DNA of 64,000 bases from positions 55,584,427 to 55,648,426 of the forward strand of contig OZ038387.1 in the NCBI GenBank assembly GCA_964036045.1, written 5' to 3'. The DNA comes from Eutreptiella sp. 'Long Island Sound 2002' (lineage: Eukaryota; Euglenozoa; Euglenophyceae; Eutreptiales; Eutreptiaceae). Of this stretch, positions 11,055 through 21,700 are shown piece after piece (positions within the stretch are counted from its first letter, which is position 1; every line of letters starts with the position of its first letter). The notes under the pieces were generated by a model, which saw only the letters and a list, made by a program, of their open reading frames with translations, was not told the DNA's origin and ran no database searches. Position numbers and translations under genes: made by a program.

Positions 11055-11340
11055 GTGGCAGGAAATCAACATGAACTCACCTTTGACAACAAAGCTGTGG
11101 TTGACTACGCAATGGAACCGCCACATAAGGAATGCTCCGATATGCACCTTAGGGTCAAGTTGCAAGAAGAATTGGCCGAAAAAAACACCGACCGCAAAAT
11201 GGGTTCCAAGGTACAAAGACGTGGTCTAGGCCTAGACACGAGACGAAAGGCAAGGGATCATTACGAACGACGAAGTAGATCGGCCGATAGACCGATTATG
11301 AACCCACTGTGCATGAAGACATTGCAATTAGGGGAGGACC
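11055..11340 (+). mobile_element. LINE RNase H remnant
   Basis: The plus strand reads LTFDNKAVVDYAMEPPHKEC, then SDMHLR, resembling the middle of a LINE-type RNase H domain (D-N-K ... hM-D/H-L-R). About 100 bases on, in another frame, come KWVPRYKDVV and a downstream ITNDEVD, matching the W-[VI]-P-x-[HY] region and the later N-[ND]-E-V-D segment. The minus-strand remnant at 24467-24975 keeps the same order (IDNKGV..., HMDLR, EWVPSHRQ). Frame changes and in-frame stops show it is a dead fragment. Confidence 0.55.
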
Positions 11341-11360
11341 ACTGCCCACACCAGCTGTGA

Positions 11361-13843
11361 AGTGGATAATTGCCAAGCAGAGATTCGAGCACTTCCGTAG
11401 CACACACTAGGTTTCTTGGCTGCCTCCCAAAGGCACTAGACCGGCTACATGGGTAAAATGGTTGTGGGGCAATGAACGGTTGGAAGGGGTGCCCTACGCT
11501 TTGGGACCACAACATTGTGTCCTGCCCGCTACGTTCCACACACCATAGTGCTAGAGGAGTGGTCTCGGCAAAAAAGTGTGGACAGACACGTGGGTGGGGC
11601 CCTTGATACGCCAATTCGTGGTATAAGAATGCCAGGGACCTGTTTTGTCTCCGCCGGTGGTCTATTTCGTGGTGCCATGGCGAGTGTATTTGTCTCCCAA
11701 ATGCTTCGGGACAGAAACATAATGTCTCAAGGGTGCCATGGTGTGGAGTATGCACTTGCAGCTGTGGTCACGTATATTTTCTTGCGATTTCCCAAAAAAC
11801 TCCTGTATGAGTGTAATTGCATACTGTCCGGTGCCATCGACAACTGTTCGACACTGTGCTATGATGATCCGTCTCTTCAGACTCATTGTCTGAGACAGTA
11901 CATTACCGTACCTTGTCGCCTACCCACCATCCTCGCGGAGAGGGGGCACAAGGCTGGGTGGAGGTTCACCAAAACCAAAAGTGGGGGACTGAGCTGCAGT
12001 GGTGGTGCAGTGGTCCATGCAGCGCTCCATTGCCATAAATCAACACTACAAGCACTTGGGCCCCTACAAACCGCTGAACGGCACAAGAGACCCATTTCGC
12101 AACAGCACAGGGTAGGCTGAAAAGTTGGAGTAAATTGAGTAGGAAGTGAGGTGAGAGTCTTCTAATGCGGGTGAGCAAGCAGATGCAGGGATACGGTATG
12201 CATATGCACAATGGTATGGAGGGGCTATATAAGTACAAGCAGCCCTGCAAAGCTCAAAAGGTTTGAGGAGGGGCTCAATACAGGAATCAGAAAGTGCGGA
12301 TCACACATGACCAAAAAATCCATCCAAGCACTCCTGCAATGCATTTTCTGCAAAGTTGACAGCAGCATTAAGGGGACTGGATTAAAATTGCTGTCATCAG
12401 ACAGCGCAGAAGATAGCACAAGCTGCTACCTATTGCCTCCAAGGAGGCTCGCAAGGGTGAAACGGCTTTTCATAGGTCATTCCCTGAAATGTTGTGGGAT
12501 AACGGTGCAATGACTCAGGTGCAATGGAAGAAAACGCGAAGACTGATTTTCTGCAAAGCAGTAGGGCAGAGTTTTGGAGCACTGGGCACCTCTACACTGT
12601 GCCCACTGAAGCACCAGCTTGTAGGCGCTTGCAGGAAATTGTATACCATGCCTGCATTCAAGTACATGTGTTTGAAATACTCCCTTTTTTGTTCTATTTT
12701 GGCTTCACATCACTTCCATTCCAGTTTGCCATGGACCTGCGGATACTTGAAGGGCCTTGCTTTCAGTCTCGCACACCGTCGGCCCACAGTGCACAGCTCA
12801 TTTCGCCAATAAATGGCATCCTGAGATTTTAGACAAGGGTTGCAAGCATTGTACAAATCCTTTACATAGAATGTATGCAACATTATGGGTATGGGTGCAA
12901 ATGCATTAGTGCGTGTGTGAGCCATTGGGCGGATAATATGTCTGTATGACAGCATTTTCTTGCGAAAAGAGAAAGGAAACCCTGCAAACTCCGCACACAC
13001 CCAAGTGGAACGAAAAGGCTTGAGAGATCGAGTTTGCCTTGGCCGGCAATACTTAGTTACGCCAAACCTTTCTCACCAACTCAGGGCCCCTTCTAGCCCA
13101 ACCCAACCCTTTCCAGAAGTCTCCCACACTTTTTGCTTTGCGATTTGTTGTCATTGAAGCGCGGTGTGTGATGTTTTGTAGGTGTTTGAGGCGGGAAAAG
13201 GCACGTCCAGGACATTGGATTTTGTTACACTAAACGACAGGTCAGATTAAGATACCCAAAACAACGATACCAAACAGCAGATGGGTTGGGTTCTCGCAAA
13301 GGGAATCTATAGCAGCAAAATCCGACTGGCTTTCTATGCATCTAGGTTTATGACTTGGCTACAAGCATGCATAACTTCTTATCTGCAGTTTGTTCACAGG
13401 AAAAACAACAAGCGTTTGTTTGCAAGGTGCTGAGTTTGGGCCACTATTCGTGGGGTATGACATTGTGTCTGATGTGAAGAGAAAGGTTCAAGATGGCTTT
13501 GGTGGGGGGGGGGGGGGGGCTGTATTCTACCGGTGCTGGACAGGACAGAGTTCACTTATCCCGGTTGCATGGAGCAGACATGGCAGCATTAGACAAAATC
13601 AATGTAGCCAACACAGCGCAAAGACAACACAGACTTTCTGTCGAATACCATTTTTTTTGGACATGAGCACCCATGGGCTGGTCAAAGCCCCTGCCCAAAA
13701 TATCTGCAACTTTCACACCCAAGGGTGCTCCAATAGCTATCATGCACCACACTTCATTGAAACATGCACACCTAGTCAACATTTCATACCAAAATGTGTA
13801 CACGAAGTACCACGATGTACCACAATGTGTCCACCATGAGCTA
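11361..13843. other. No gene recognised; weak ORFs only
   Basis: Plus-strand ORFs at 11515-12120 (201 codons), 12211-12513 and 12524-12832 are open but match no family I know. The first lies just downstream of the LINE RNase H remnant and could be part of that element. A 16-base G-tract is at 13504-13519. Confidence 0.35.
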
Positions 13844-14740
13844 TTAAACAGCACTGGTGGTGTGCCACTGCTGGCGCAGCGACATGGCACGCCAAATGGC
13901 AGCACTGATCAGTTCCAGGGCCTCCTGTAGCAGGAATAGGATGACATTGATGGGGTCAAGGTACAACTCAATAGTAGCTATCACTGGATCCTCATAACCA
14001 TACTTCTTCATGATCTGATGGACGTCATAGACCACAAACCCACACCAGGCAACTGTGAACAACAGAGAAAATGCCCAAACTGCATGCCATCCAAAAACCA
14101 AAATGCAGGCTGCCCAACAGGAGATCGCCACTATAGTGCACATGGAAACCCCCATTTCCTTGTACTCTGGCAGAGAGGCCAGCACTGTTTGTGTGCCATA
14201 CAGCAGCAGCAACACACACTCTGCTTGAAGGATGCCATGTGCAGCCTGAGGATCCAATGCGCATCTGATGCCCAGCCAGGCTGATATTGTGAGTGTCACC
14301 ATGACCAGGCCCACTTTGTTCCAAGGATACCAATCCTTCACCACAAACAGCAGCAGTACACCCATAAAGCCCAACCCGGAGGCTGCAACGTAGAACTCAT
14401 GGGGGAAAGCCACCAAAAAGCCCTGTGCAACCTCAGACTGGATGCACATGGTACAAATTGCCAGAGCTGTGAACACTGCAACAGTCAAATATCCATACAC
14501 AGCCCGAAGGAAATACTTCTGCCGCATGATGTGATGCACACCTGTGTAATATTCATAGCTGCGCAAAAACCAGTGGCTGCTGCTGTACAAGAAGCGCGAC
14601 TTGCCATCACGGGAAGTCTGATACACTGCAGCACCCAATGAATGCCAATGGAGAACGGCTGTGGCGTCATCTTGAGGCTCACCAAAGGTTTGATAGTGTG
14701 GGGGCGGTGTGGCAGGGGCGTGCAGCTGGCTAGCACACAT
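13844..14740 (-). CDS. Bax inhibitor-1 / TMBIM (LFG-like) family membrane protein
   Basis: An intronless 298-residue ORF, stop TAA at 13846-13844. An upstream in-frame ATG at 14791 adds 17 residues; I prefer 14740 because the residues before it look like untranslated sequence. After a soluble N-terminus of about 75 residues there are about six hydrophobic helices (roughly 77-100, 116-134, 142-162, 170-190, 197-217, 219-243) and a half-helix near the end. The C-terminal signature VVYDVHQIMKKYGYEDP and then ELYLDPINVILFLLQ matches the conserved YD...I...Y...D...A.LxLYLDxINxFLxLL pattern of the family. Members sit in the ER, Golgi or plasma membrane, act as calcium leak channels and temper stress-induced cell death. 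The Asp pair believed to gate the pore is plausibly D239 and D262. A TIR-bearing repeat cluster lies 200 bases upstream. Confidence 0.85.
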   Translation of the reverse strand: MCASQLHAPATPPPHYQTFGEPQDDATAVLHWHSLGAAVYQTSRDGKSRFLYSSSHWFLRSYEYYTGVHHIMRQKYFLRAVYGYLTVAVFTALAICTMCIQSEVAQGFLVAFPHEFYVAASGLGFMGVLLLFVVKDWYPWNKVGLVMVTLTISAWLGIRCALDPQAAHGILQAECVLLLLYGTQTVLASLPEYKEMGVSMCTIVAISCWAACILVFGWHAVWAFSLLFTVAWCGFVVYDVHQIMKKYGYEDPVIATIELYLDPINVILFLLQEALELISAAIWRAMSLRQQWHTTSAV

Positions 14741-14929
14741 GGTGCATGCGCATGTCAGAACACGGCCATGAAACCCACAAAAAATAGACACTCAGAAATT
14801 GTCTGTTTGAAACGTTGAAAATAGTCTACAGCAGCAAGCAGAGGATTGCAAAGGGAAGAAAGAGCGGCGACAGGAAAGGGGTAAAATTGACCGACACAAC
14901 CCGACCTATTTGTAATTAATAATGTCAAA

Positions 14930-15005
14930 CCCCCCCCCCCCCCCCCCGTCCAACGAACAATTTGGTCCCAAATTAATACGGTCCGAACGGGAGTGTTCGT
15001 TGGAC
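14930..15005 (+). repeat. G-tract-linked repeat with 12-bp perfect terminal inverted repeats
   Basis: An 18-base C-tract (14930-14947) directly abuts GTCCAACGAACA (14948-14959). After 34 bases including AAATTAATACGGTCCGAACG comes the exact complement TGTTCGTTGGAC (14994-15005). The 58-bp unit can fold into a hairpin. Related copies are at 15252-15331, 15449-15467 (partial) and 47105-47292. Confidence 0.85.
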
Positions 15006-15251
15006 ACACCATTCGGTGCGTGCGACAACATTGTGAAACGGCGGTCACACATCCCGAGGCACAAGATACCCAGCCCATTCAATCATGGTGGGCAATAGAG
15101 GTCCTATAGTTGAGGGACACCATTTCCTCACAACCTGCTTTACAAATTTGCCCACCATTACTGCAAGATACATCACAACAGCCCCTCATTTCCCCAAACC
15201 TTTCGCCTCAAACCACAGTTCTGGAGCCCGGTGCCTAATCAAGTACCTAAT

Positions 15252-15331
15252 TAATTAGGTCTCAAATTAATACGGTCCGAACGGAGTTGTTTGTTGAACA
15301 CAGTGTTCGTTAGACACGGGGGGGGGGGGGG
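15252..15331 (+). repeat. Second copy of the TIR/G-tract family
   Basis: Carries TCAAATTAATACGGTCCGAA and then GTGTTCGTTAGACAC, running directly into a G-tract (about 15317-15332). A third fragment, CCCAAATTAATACGGTCC, lies at 15449-15466. Confidence 0.8.
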
Positions 15332-15469
15332 GATACAGCAAGCATGTTGATAGCATCAAAAAATGGAAATCATGTCTGTGGAGTACTTTGCTTGTTTTCA
15401 AACGTTGCATTTCTATACCCCCACTGCTTGTTCAAGCTACCGAAAAGTCCCAAATTAATACGGTCCCTA

Positions 15470-16168
15470 CACCTCCTGTGGCTTGCAGCACATTGAAATC
15501 GGAATTTCATGTGCAATGCCAGCAAAGCGCTGTCAGGCGCTGTAACACATTGTCAAACTGTCCACTAACGGTAGCTCGGCCATAAATGAGCGATGGTCGC
15601 TACCCTCCAGAATCACTCTGGCATCCTCAACACAGCCACAGGTCTCAACGCGGCGTGACACACATAGTCCAAACAGTCCAGCAAGGCACTGTCACACATC
15701 GTATGAGATGTCCATAAGGGCACCACAGGCGCTCCCACCGATAGGTTGCCAGAGTTACTCCTGATTACCTTCCCTGCACCTCTTCCTCCCGGGAGCGCTA
15801 ACATCTGTGCTAAACCCATCACTAGCATCACTCTCCCCCAGTCAACCCCCCGGCGGTGTGTCAATAATGTCTGTGCTGAACAACGCCTCCCTGTCAGAAC
15901 TGTACTGCACTCTGTCAATGACCAAATTGTGATGCATACTCTCTGTACTTTTGTGGCTGTTGGCCATTGTCTATGCTCGCTGTCTACTTTTGGAATTTTT
16001 TGGCTAGGGTGCAATAGGTTTTGCTTACGTATGGATTGCAGCTGAGCTTTTGGAAGCGGTGCAAATCATTTTGTAGCCGATCTGAAAGCAACGGATCGAA
16101 AGGCAATTGTGTAAGTGGTGCAGAGGGCCCGGGGGGGCCGGCCCCTCGGTTCTGGACGTCAACTACCC
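15470..16168. other. Intergenic; no gene seen
   Basis: Short ORFs on both strands (for example 15613-16014 minus) show no recognisable domain or splice-supported structure. Confidence 0.35.
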
Positions 16169-16222
16169 CCCCAACTAACTGTTGGCCGGAGGCCCCTTGG
16201 GGGGGGGGGGGGGGGGGGGGGG
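16169..16222 (+). repeat. Dispersed repeat ending in a 24-base G-tract
   Basis: CCAACTAACTGTTGGCCGGA, then GGCCCCTT, then 24 consecutive G (16199-16222), the longest G-tract in the window. A near-identical copy with a 16-base G-tract is at 23019-23062. Confidence 0.8.
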
Positions 16223-16475
16223 CATGGGAGGGCCATGAGGCAACGGATACTGGGCTCGCATACGCCCCCGTGTCACAGGCGCATGGTCATCACCACTCAG
16301 TTCAATGTTTCAATAAGTGCCTTGCTGCACTGCAGCGCTGACCTGTTCAGTACCACTCCAGGTGGTTTGCTTTTGTGCGTTGGCTGCCTACATATCCGGG
16401 TCAGCTCGCACCCACCACCCTCCCACAGTGCCGGTTAGTCTCTAACTCTCGCTCTGCGGGTCTCTCTCTCCCTCT

Positions 16476-16492
16476 CCCCCCCCCCCCCCCCC

Positions 16493-16586
<94 letters not shown>
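16476..16586 (+). repeat. C-tract plus long (TC)n microsatellite
   Basis: 19 consecutive C (16476-16494) followed by about 45 TC dinucleotides (16496-16586). On the minus strand it reads (GA)n. It is a simple-sequence repeat, and its Arg-Glu and Ser-Leu ORFs are artefacts. Confidence 0.95.
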
Positions 16587-16588
<2 letters not shown>

Positions 16589-16627
16589 CCCTCCTCCCAC
16601 TGTGTCCCACTCTCTCTCTCTCGCATA

Positions 16628-16735
16628 AAGGGTTTTCGGGACGTTCGGTGGGTCTCTATCCCCCCCCCGGGGTTCGAACCCTCCTCCACAGGACAGAGGA
16701 GGTGTGCTATACCCACTACGCTACGAAGAGTTGTT
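16628..16735 (-). mobile_element. tRNA-derived SINE-like repeat, copy 1
   Basis: On the minus strand an A box, TAGCGTAGTGGGTATAGC (complement of 16705-16722), is followed about 40 bases later by a B box, GGTTCGAACCC (16670-16680). After that comes a tail with ACCCACCGAACGTCCCGAAA. The tail recurs in copy 2 (51240-51330) as ACCACCGAATGTCCCGAGAC, which separates a SINE family from a functional tRNA. The acceptor arms do not pair as in a real tRNA, and a C-tract (16661-16668) interrupts the end of the T-arm. Confidence 0.65.
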
Positions 16736-16899
16736 GTCTGCACTGTAGTTCCGACCTGTTCTGTCCTCTATCTGTGTCCTCCTCTATCTCTTTCTGTGTG
16801 CTCTCTCTCTCTCTCCCTCCCTCCTCTTGCTCCCTCCCTCCTCCCCCCAGGTTTGTCTGTGCCTCTGCCTCATCTTACACCCCCCTGCATGTTGTCCCG

Positions 16900-17350
16900 T
16901 GTCAGGCATATCGCCGTTCGTACGGCGGTGTGCTCAGCAGCGTGTAGAGGAACCGTAATGCGTCTCCGGACACCGGGTCTGCTTGCATGAAGAGTGTTCT
17001 CTGGAACAGCCTTAAGAGGTCAGCTCGGCCCGTCAGCCACACATGCAGGCAGTCTGCATTTTTGCTCACCGAGGAGGGCACCGCTCTGCCGTCGGACAGT
17101 GGAGGATCGCCTCCCACTGGAACGGATGCCACTTGCCTGCACTCTTGGGTCGCCACTGGACCTGCATGTTCGTCAGAGCCTGGGTCTTCAGGGTCCAGTT
17201 GATTTGGACCATCACAGTGTAAAGTTCTTGATTGCTCATCAGCAATGGCTCTCCATGATTGTCCACGATTTCACAGTGCATCCTGGTGCTGTGTGGTTGG
17301 TCCAGGGCGGGAAGAAAATTGCTCTGCAGGGGGGGGGGGGGACATGAACG
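16900..17350 (-). pseudogene. Frameshifted coding remnant, unknown family
   Basis: Reads as protein on the minus strand in two frames. The first, about 17350-17075, is HSTRMHCEIVDNHGEPLLMS... and then QELYTVMVQINWTLKTQALT... The second, about 17090-16905, is SKNADCLHVWLTGRADLLRL... and then FMQADPVSGDALRFLYTLLS... The switch falls near 17090. Its 5' side ends at a G/C-tract (17329-17341) flanked by GAAAATTGCTCTGC and GACATGAACGCCC, both also present around the C-tract at 20196-20212. It is probably part of a transposable element; no named domain is recognised. Confidence 0.4.
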
Positions 17351-17420
17351 CCCATTTTCCAAACCCCCCCCCCTCCTTGGTCGCCGTGTCGGAACCATAG
17401 TTACCGAGTGCCAGCGGGGG

Positions 17421-17490
17421 TGGTACTTTTGTTTAAGGGTACGATGACCCCCGGTCACTTCCGGCTGCCATGCAGCGCCCCACCCAGGCC
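17421..17490 (+). repeat. Structured ~78-bp repeat, copy B
   Basis: Same order as copy A: GGTGG, TTTGTTTAA, hairpin 1 GGGT-(N6)-ACCC, hairpin 2 GCTGC-(CAT)-GCAGC, then GCCCCACC. Hairpin 1 has a T-A pair where copies A and C have C-G, and hairpin 2 uses different pairs from A and C. Confidence 0.75.
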
Positions 17491-17518
17491 TTACCGCGGC
17501 ACCATGGAGATTGGCGTC

Positions 17519-19704
17519 TCAATCAGAAGCCGACCCTGATGAGTCATCAGAATCAGAGCTTGAGCTATTGCTAGAATCAGAGCTGGAGTCATCGCTGGAA
17601 TCAGAGGTGCCGTCCGAGGAGTCCGAGCTGCTGGAGGAGTTGGAACTAGAAGCAGAAGCGGAGGTAGCATCATTGCAAGTCACAGAAGGAAACATAATCT
17701 GCATCCGTACCACGTGATGGTGGTGCAGATACGTGGTCCTGCAAGCAATCAGGGCACAACCAGGGTCCATCAGGGAATCTCAGACACTGGGGGTTGGCAG
17801 CACAATGATGGCACCCACGTGGCTCTGAGTGGTCCCCATCACAAATGACAATATCATTCCCCTCAGAAACATCACCTGTCAAGCAAACAAAGCAATCAGA
17901 TCATCCTCTACATCTTCGTCCTCATTAGGGCCATCTTCTTCAAGCATACTAATTGCCTCCTCAGATTGTAGGCCTTGAGACTCCCTAATGCGCGCAATAT
18001 TATTGTGCACCCGCTGAACCAATTCAACCTTTGGACCTGAAGTGGTTAAGCCATGGTTGCCAAGCAGCAACTTCAGATTGGCAACTGTACACTGCCCAAT
18101 CATGCCAAAAGTACCCCCGCGTTTGCCTCAACAAGCGCTCCACGTCACTCAACACAGAGGGAGTGACAGCCCCACAGCGCCGCTTAAGCTTGGCCTCTGC
18201 TTTTGCAAACTGCAAAGAGCGCTTCAGGGCAAACTACTTACTAATTTCAGATACCTTGGAGGGTGTGCCAAAGCATTGCGTTGAGAGGTCGGCCATTTGG
18301 GCAGCAGTAGGGCTTGCAGTCTCTGCATACAGTTGCTTGCACAAAACAGATGGAGGTGACTGCTTCAACACTATTTTTTTTTCCGTTGCTTTTTTTCAAC
18401 CTCAGCAGAGGACAGAAATTGCCCGTTGTTCCCAACAATGGGATCATCCAGGAACGGGCAAATGTCCTCACAACTTACCGCAAGATTGTTGCACGTTGCA
18501 AATGTGGGTGCAGAGGGGTAATCTTGTGCAGTACACAAATGCCCCAACACATCCTTGCACGCTGTGCGACGCAACTGAAAATCGAAGTGGCCTGCACAGG
18601 AATGCAATTGTTGGTACCTGAGGACACACCGAATGTGCAAGCGACGGTCAACTGGCATGTCCACTGCAGATCCATCCAGGATTGCACGACAGTGTGACCG
18701 AAATTCAGTACTGTAAGTATCAGACCCTGGAACGTCTGGGTGGGAGGCAAGACTCACAATATTTTTTTTCGCATACACACCAGCCGCAATGGCTTCAGTG
18801 AGGATCATTTGAAAGCGTCTCCTCCGTTGCTGTAGTGCTTCAGCGGCAGGGAGGCTGTCATCCTCGGGCAAAAAGACTGCATCTTTAATGCATGCCTTTT
18901 GAACGGCACGAGTTTCCACACCATTTACCCGGCAAGGGCGGTGATTCTTTCAGAGACGAAACTTCATTGCCTCGGGCGGTATGCAATATGTGATCCAAAG
19001 CACCGGTGGCACTAATACCTTGGTCACGGGCAATTGACTCTACAAAGGAAACCAGAGTTTCTTCATGGGACAGGTACTGTGGGGATGGCTCAGGCAAAGT
19101 GCCCATGACAGGACAAATGCGTTCCGTAGGGGGGTTGGAAGAACTGGGGCTGCTCCTCGGTGAAGCAAAAAAGCGCTCCAAAGTTGCAGGCGGGATTGTG
19201 AGGGCGGGGGGGGTGAAATAATCACGCAATGTCCTTTTTGGGGGGGGTCTCAGGCCGGGGTTCTGCACCCTTTGCTGTCACTGTCTCACCAGCTGATTAT
19301 AATTTGGTCAGCAAAGCGTTCAGCTCACTCAGCCAGTGGCTATCGGCACGTGGGTGTCCATTTTTTTCAATGCGCAAACGCACAGCGCGTTGTGCATCAC
19401 ACGGTACACCTTTGTGGTCGACAAGCAGTGCAGCACGGGCTGACCGTAGCATAGATGCTTCCCTGATGGCAACCTGAATTTTCAGCTTCAAAGTACTCAA
19501 TGCATCTGCACTGAAGTTCTTGTCAGCCAATTGTTTTTCGACGCTACGGATCAAAGCCCACCGTTGTTGGACATGCAGATTCCTTTCCTTCAAAGGCAAA
19601 GAGAAATGCACTTCATACAAATGCACATGCTCAGAGTTCCAGAATACCTCATATGGGGTCCCTGGGCGCGGAAACAGAGTGAATGGTAGAGGAATGACTT
19701 CCGA
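17519..19704 (-). pseudogene. SAP-domain and PHD-finger protein, frameshifted
   Basis: Coding-like sequence starts near 19704 (MSEVIPLPFTLFPRPGTPYE...) and continues to 17519, changing frame about five times. One change is at the G/C run near 19245 and one at the A-run near 18375, so slippage is a likely cause of some. Order: an unrecognised N-terminal region (19704-19297); a Pro/Ser-rich linker with RTLRDYFTPP (19220); a basic helical region (18919-18371); a block ending TPSKVSEISK (about 18240); a SAP domain at about 18100-18010 (TVANLKLLLGNHGLTTSGPK...); an acidic linker; a half-PHD zinc finger at about 17860-17745 (GNDIVICDGDH... GPWLCPDC); and a Ser/Asp-only tail to 17519. SAP plus PHD implies binding to chromatin or DNA. 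It could be a decayed host chromatin factor or the protein of an undescribed mobile element. I cannot name a family for the N-terminal half. Confidence 0.5.
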
Positions 19705-19759
19705 CATTCTGAAAGCAAGAAATTCCAAGTGTGAAAAAAGATACTTTTTTTTTTAGGCA

Positions 19760-20157
19760 TGGTAATGCCTCGGTCACGTTAACCTTTGGGACCGGGTGCA
19801 GAAGTTGGACCAACCCCAACAACCCGGGGTCTGAGTGCGTATTTCGCTTAGCCCACTTTATAACAGGGTTGGGCATCGCGACCTTCAACTGATGAGAGCC
19901 CGGGCGTCCCCAGTCATCAGTTTTTTCTTTTCCCCTGTCTCCCAAGGCTGCCCCTGTTGGGAGGTGCATACACTTGAAAAAGAATGGTAAGTCAAGGCTA
20001 CCGGTCCCCGGCCTCTAACAAAAAAGGCCTACTATCCGCTCAACCATTGGCGGGGGTATCATGCCAGCCCACGGCACTCATTGTCGCCGGCAAATTTTCA
20101 AACAAACCTACAAAACTGCCCCTTGTTAAGGGCCTGTCACGGATGTCCATTTCTCCA
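19760..20157. other. 5' flank of the SAP-PHD locus; no gene seen
   Basis: About 400 bases with no ORF of note between the A/T run at 19743 and the C-tract at 20159-20174. No promoter motif could be assigned. Confidence 0.35.
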
Positions 20158-20180
20158 ACCCCCCCCCCCCCCCCTCCTTC

Positions 20181-20360
20181 GGCGGGCGTTCATGTCCCCC
20201 CCCCCCCCCCCCGCAGAGCAATTTTCAGGTCGCCCAGTCGGAGCCAGATCTGCTGATTGCGGGCCCACGCCATAGTGGTCAGCTCGGCATTGACTGCCCT
20301 CAACCCTTCGTTCGCTATGGCGTCCAGCGGGCTCAGTGCTTGCACCTTGAAACGCTGGCG
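20181..20360 (-). pseudogene. Short coding-like remnant next to C-tract repeat
   Basis: The minus strand reads RFKVQALSPLDAIANEGLRA..., continuing through WARNQQIWLRLGDLKIAL before running into the G-tract (20196-20212). It looks like a helical protein segment but is too short to assign. The junction GAAAATTGCTCTGC + G-tract + GACATGAACGCCC is shared with 17320-17355, so this is part of a repeat family. Confidence 0.3.
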
Positions 20361-20383
20361 TTCTTGCTAAGGCTTGACCTTCT

Positions 20384-21260
20384 TTGGGGCTGGCTGAATT
20401 TGCGTGTAGGGGCCTTGTCGATGCTGATGTGGTCCCTGCTTCTTCCATGGCCTTCCCGGCGGCATCACGCCAGGGAGCTCTTCCGCGACAGGACGCGGGG
20501 TTTGTGCCTCTGTTCAGCCGCTGCCGTTGCCACGCCTTTGTGATGCTGTATGTCGCGACAGAACGCGGGACTCGTGTCAAAATGCTCCTGCGTCAGGACG
20601 CTGGTTTCGAGCATGCAGGCATTTGTGGGTTTGAAACCTGTGGGAATTCCGCATCAAAATGCGGGGGTCACGGGCTCAGGCGCCAACGACCTTGTCTAGG
20701 GTTTCTGCTTCTCCTAAACTTTCGCCTCTTACGCTGTCGCCTGGTGTCACTCACATCCGTGCTGAAGGACAGTGTTTCAGCTGCAGACAGTTCTTCCACC
20801 ACTCCTCCCATGTGCATGCACCCTGCCCCTATTTCATCACTGCCCGAACTGCACGAGTTGCATGAATCCATTCCGCGTGGCGCCGGTTCCCCGGAGGCTT
20901 CCCCTGTCAGCTCATCACTATCCATGGGTACCATGCCCAGGGATGACCAGAGTGCTTTGGTGTCCTCTGACTCAGATCCTGACCCTCCTCTCAACCCTAC
21001 CGTGGACTCCGACCCGGATGATGATTGTTGTGTGACTTGTTGGGACCACAGCGGGCTCGAGCACATGCCTTCCATCGCCAATCCATTCGCCACATCATTC
21101 CCCTACACGTTGACATGTGCTGGGACGGGCTCCCACCTGACTTCTCTTCCTGGCTTTGCCATTTCCTGGAGCAGCATTTCCCAGACGAGCACGTGGACTT
21201 GCAGCTTGCCGGATGTGGTCGCCCACCCGTTGACCTCCAGTGCTGTGCCCTGCCGGTCGC
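20384..21260 (+). other. Open plus-strand frames of uncertain status
   Basis: Two overlapping plus frames stay open (20384-21556 and 21025-21435), with a Ser/Pro/Asp-rich stretch at about 20800-21030 and a cleaner stretch at 21100-21230 (HVDMCWDGLPPDFSSWLCHF...). No domain is recognised and the 3' end dissolves into the G-tract array. A gene or element end is possible but unproven. Confidence 0.25.
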
Positions 21261-21277
21261 TCCTAGTTGCATGGGAG

Positions 21278-21450
21278 GGGGGGGGGGGGTCAAGGAGGGG
21301 CGAATGGGGGGGGGGGGGTCTAGGAGGGGCTTGGGGGGGGGGGGGGCTCCGGGAGGGTCGGTTGGGGGGGGGGGGGGGGCAGGTGGGGGCGAATATTGCG
21401 GGGGGGGGGGATCCAGGTGGGCCGATTTGGGGTGAGGGGGGGGGGGGGGG
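21278..21450 (+). repeat. Array of six G-tracts at ~30-base spacing
   Basis: Six runs of about 11-17 G, starting near 21278, 21307, 21336, 21366, 21400 and 21438. They are separated by short related spacers (GAGGGGCGAAT, GAGGGGCTTG and similar). It could form G-quadruplexes on the plus strand, and has no coding value. Confidence 0.9.
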
Positions 21451-21504
21451 CACAGGCTCCCCTTACCTCCCTTTGCCCTCCCTCTGGCCATACCATCACC
21501 ATAA

Positions 21505-21700
21505 ACCTAACCCTAACCTTTGCAGCCAGCTAGTATGGCCATGCCAGCCATGTTGAGTGGGCTGAACAAGATGCCCCAAATTTCGTTCATGGCTGCTTTT
21601 GCCACATCATTGCTCTCCATTTTGAACCCCAACACGCACTCTGACCCTAGCATAGGGTGAGAGCCAGGGCTAGGGTTAGGGCTTAGGGCTAGGGTCACCG
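21505..21700. repeat. Interstitial telomere-like motifs
   Basis: AAACCTAACCCTAACC at about 21505, and a degenerate TTAGGG-type array at 21664-21695 (AGGGCTAGGGTTAGGGCTTA and following). A third, weaker site is at 22833-22845 (GATTAGGGTTAGG). They are too short and irregular for a functional telomere. Confidence 0.6.

Noticed and set aside
16628-16735. Functional tRNA gene
   Set aside because: A and B boxes are present but the acceptor stems do not pair, and a shared non-tRNA tail occurs in a second copy, so a SINE fits better.
16375-16947. 190-codon Ser/Leu ORF and minus-strand Arg/Glu ORFs
   Set aside because: They are translations of the (TC)n microsatellite.
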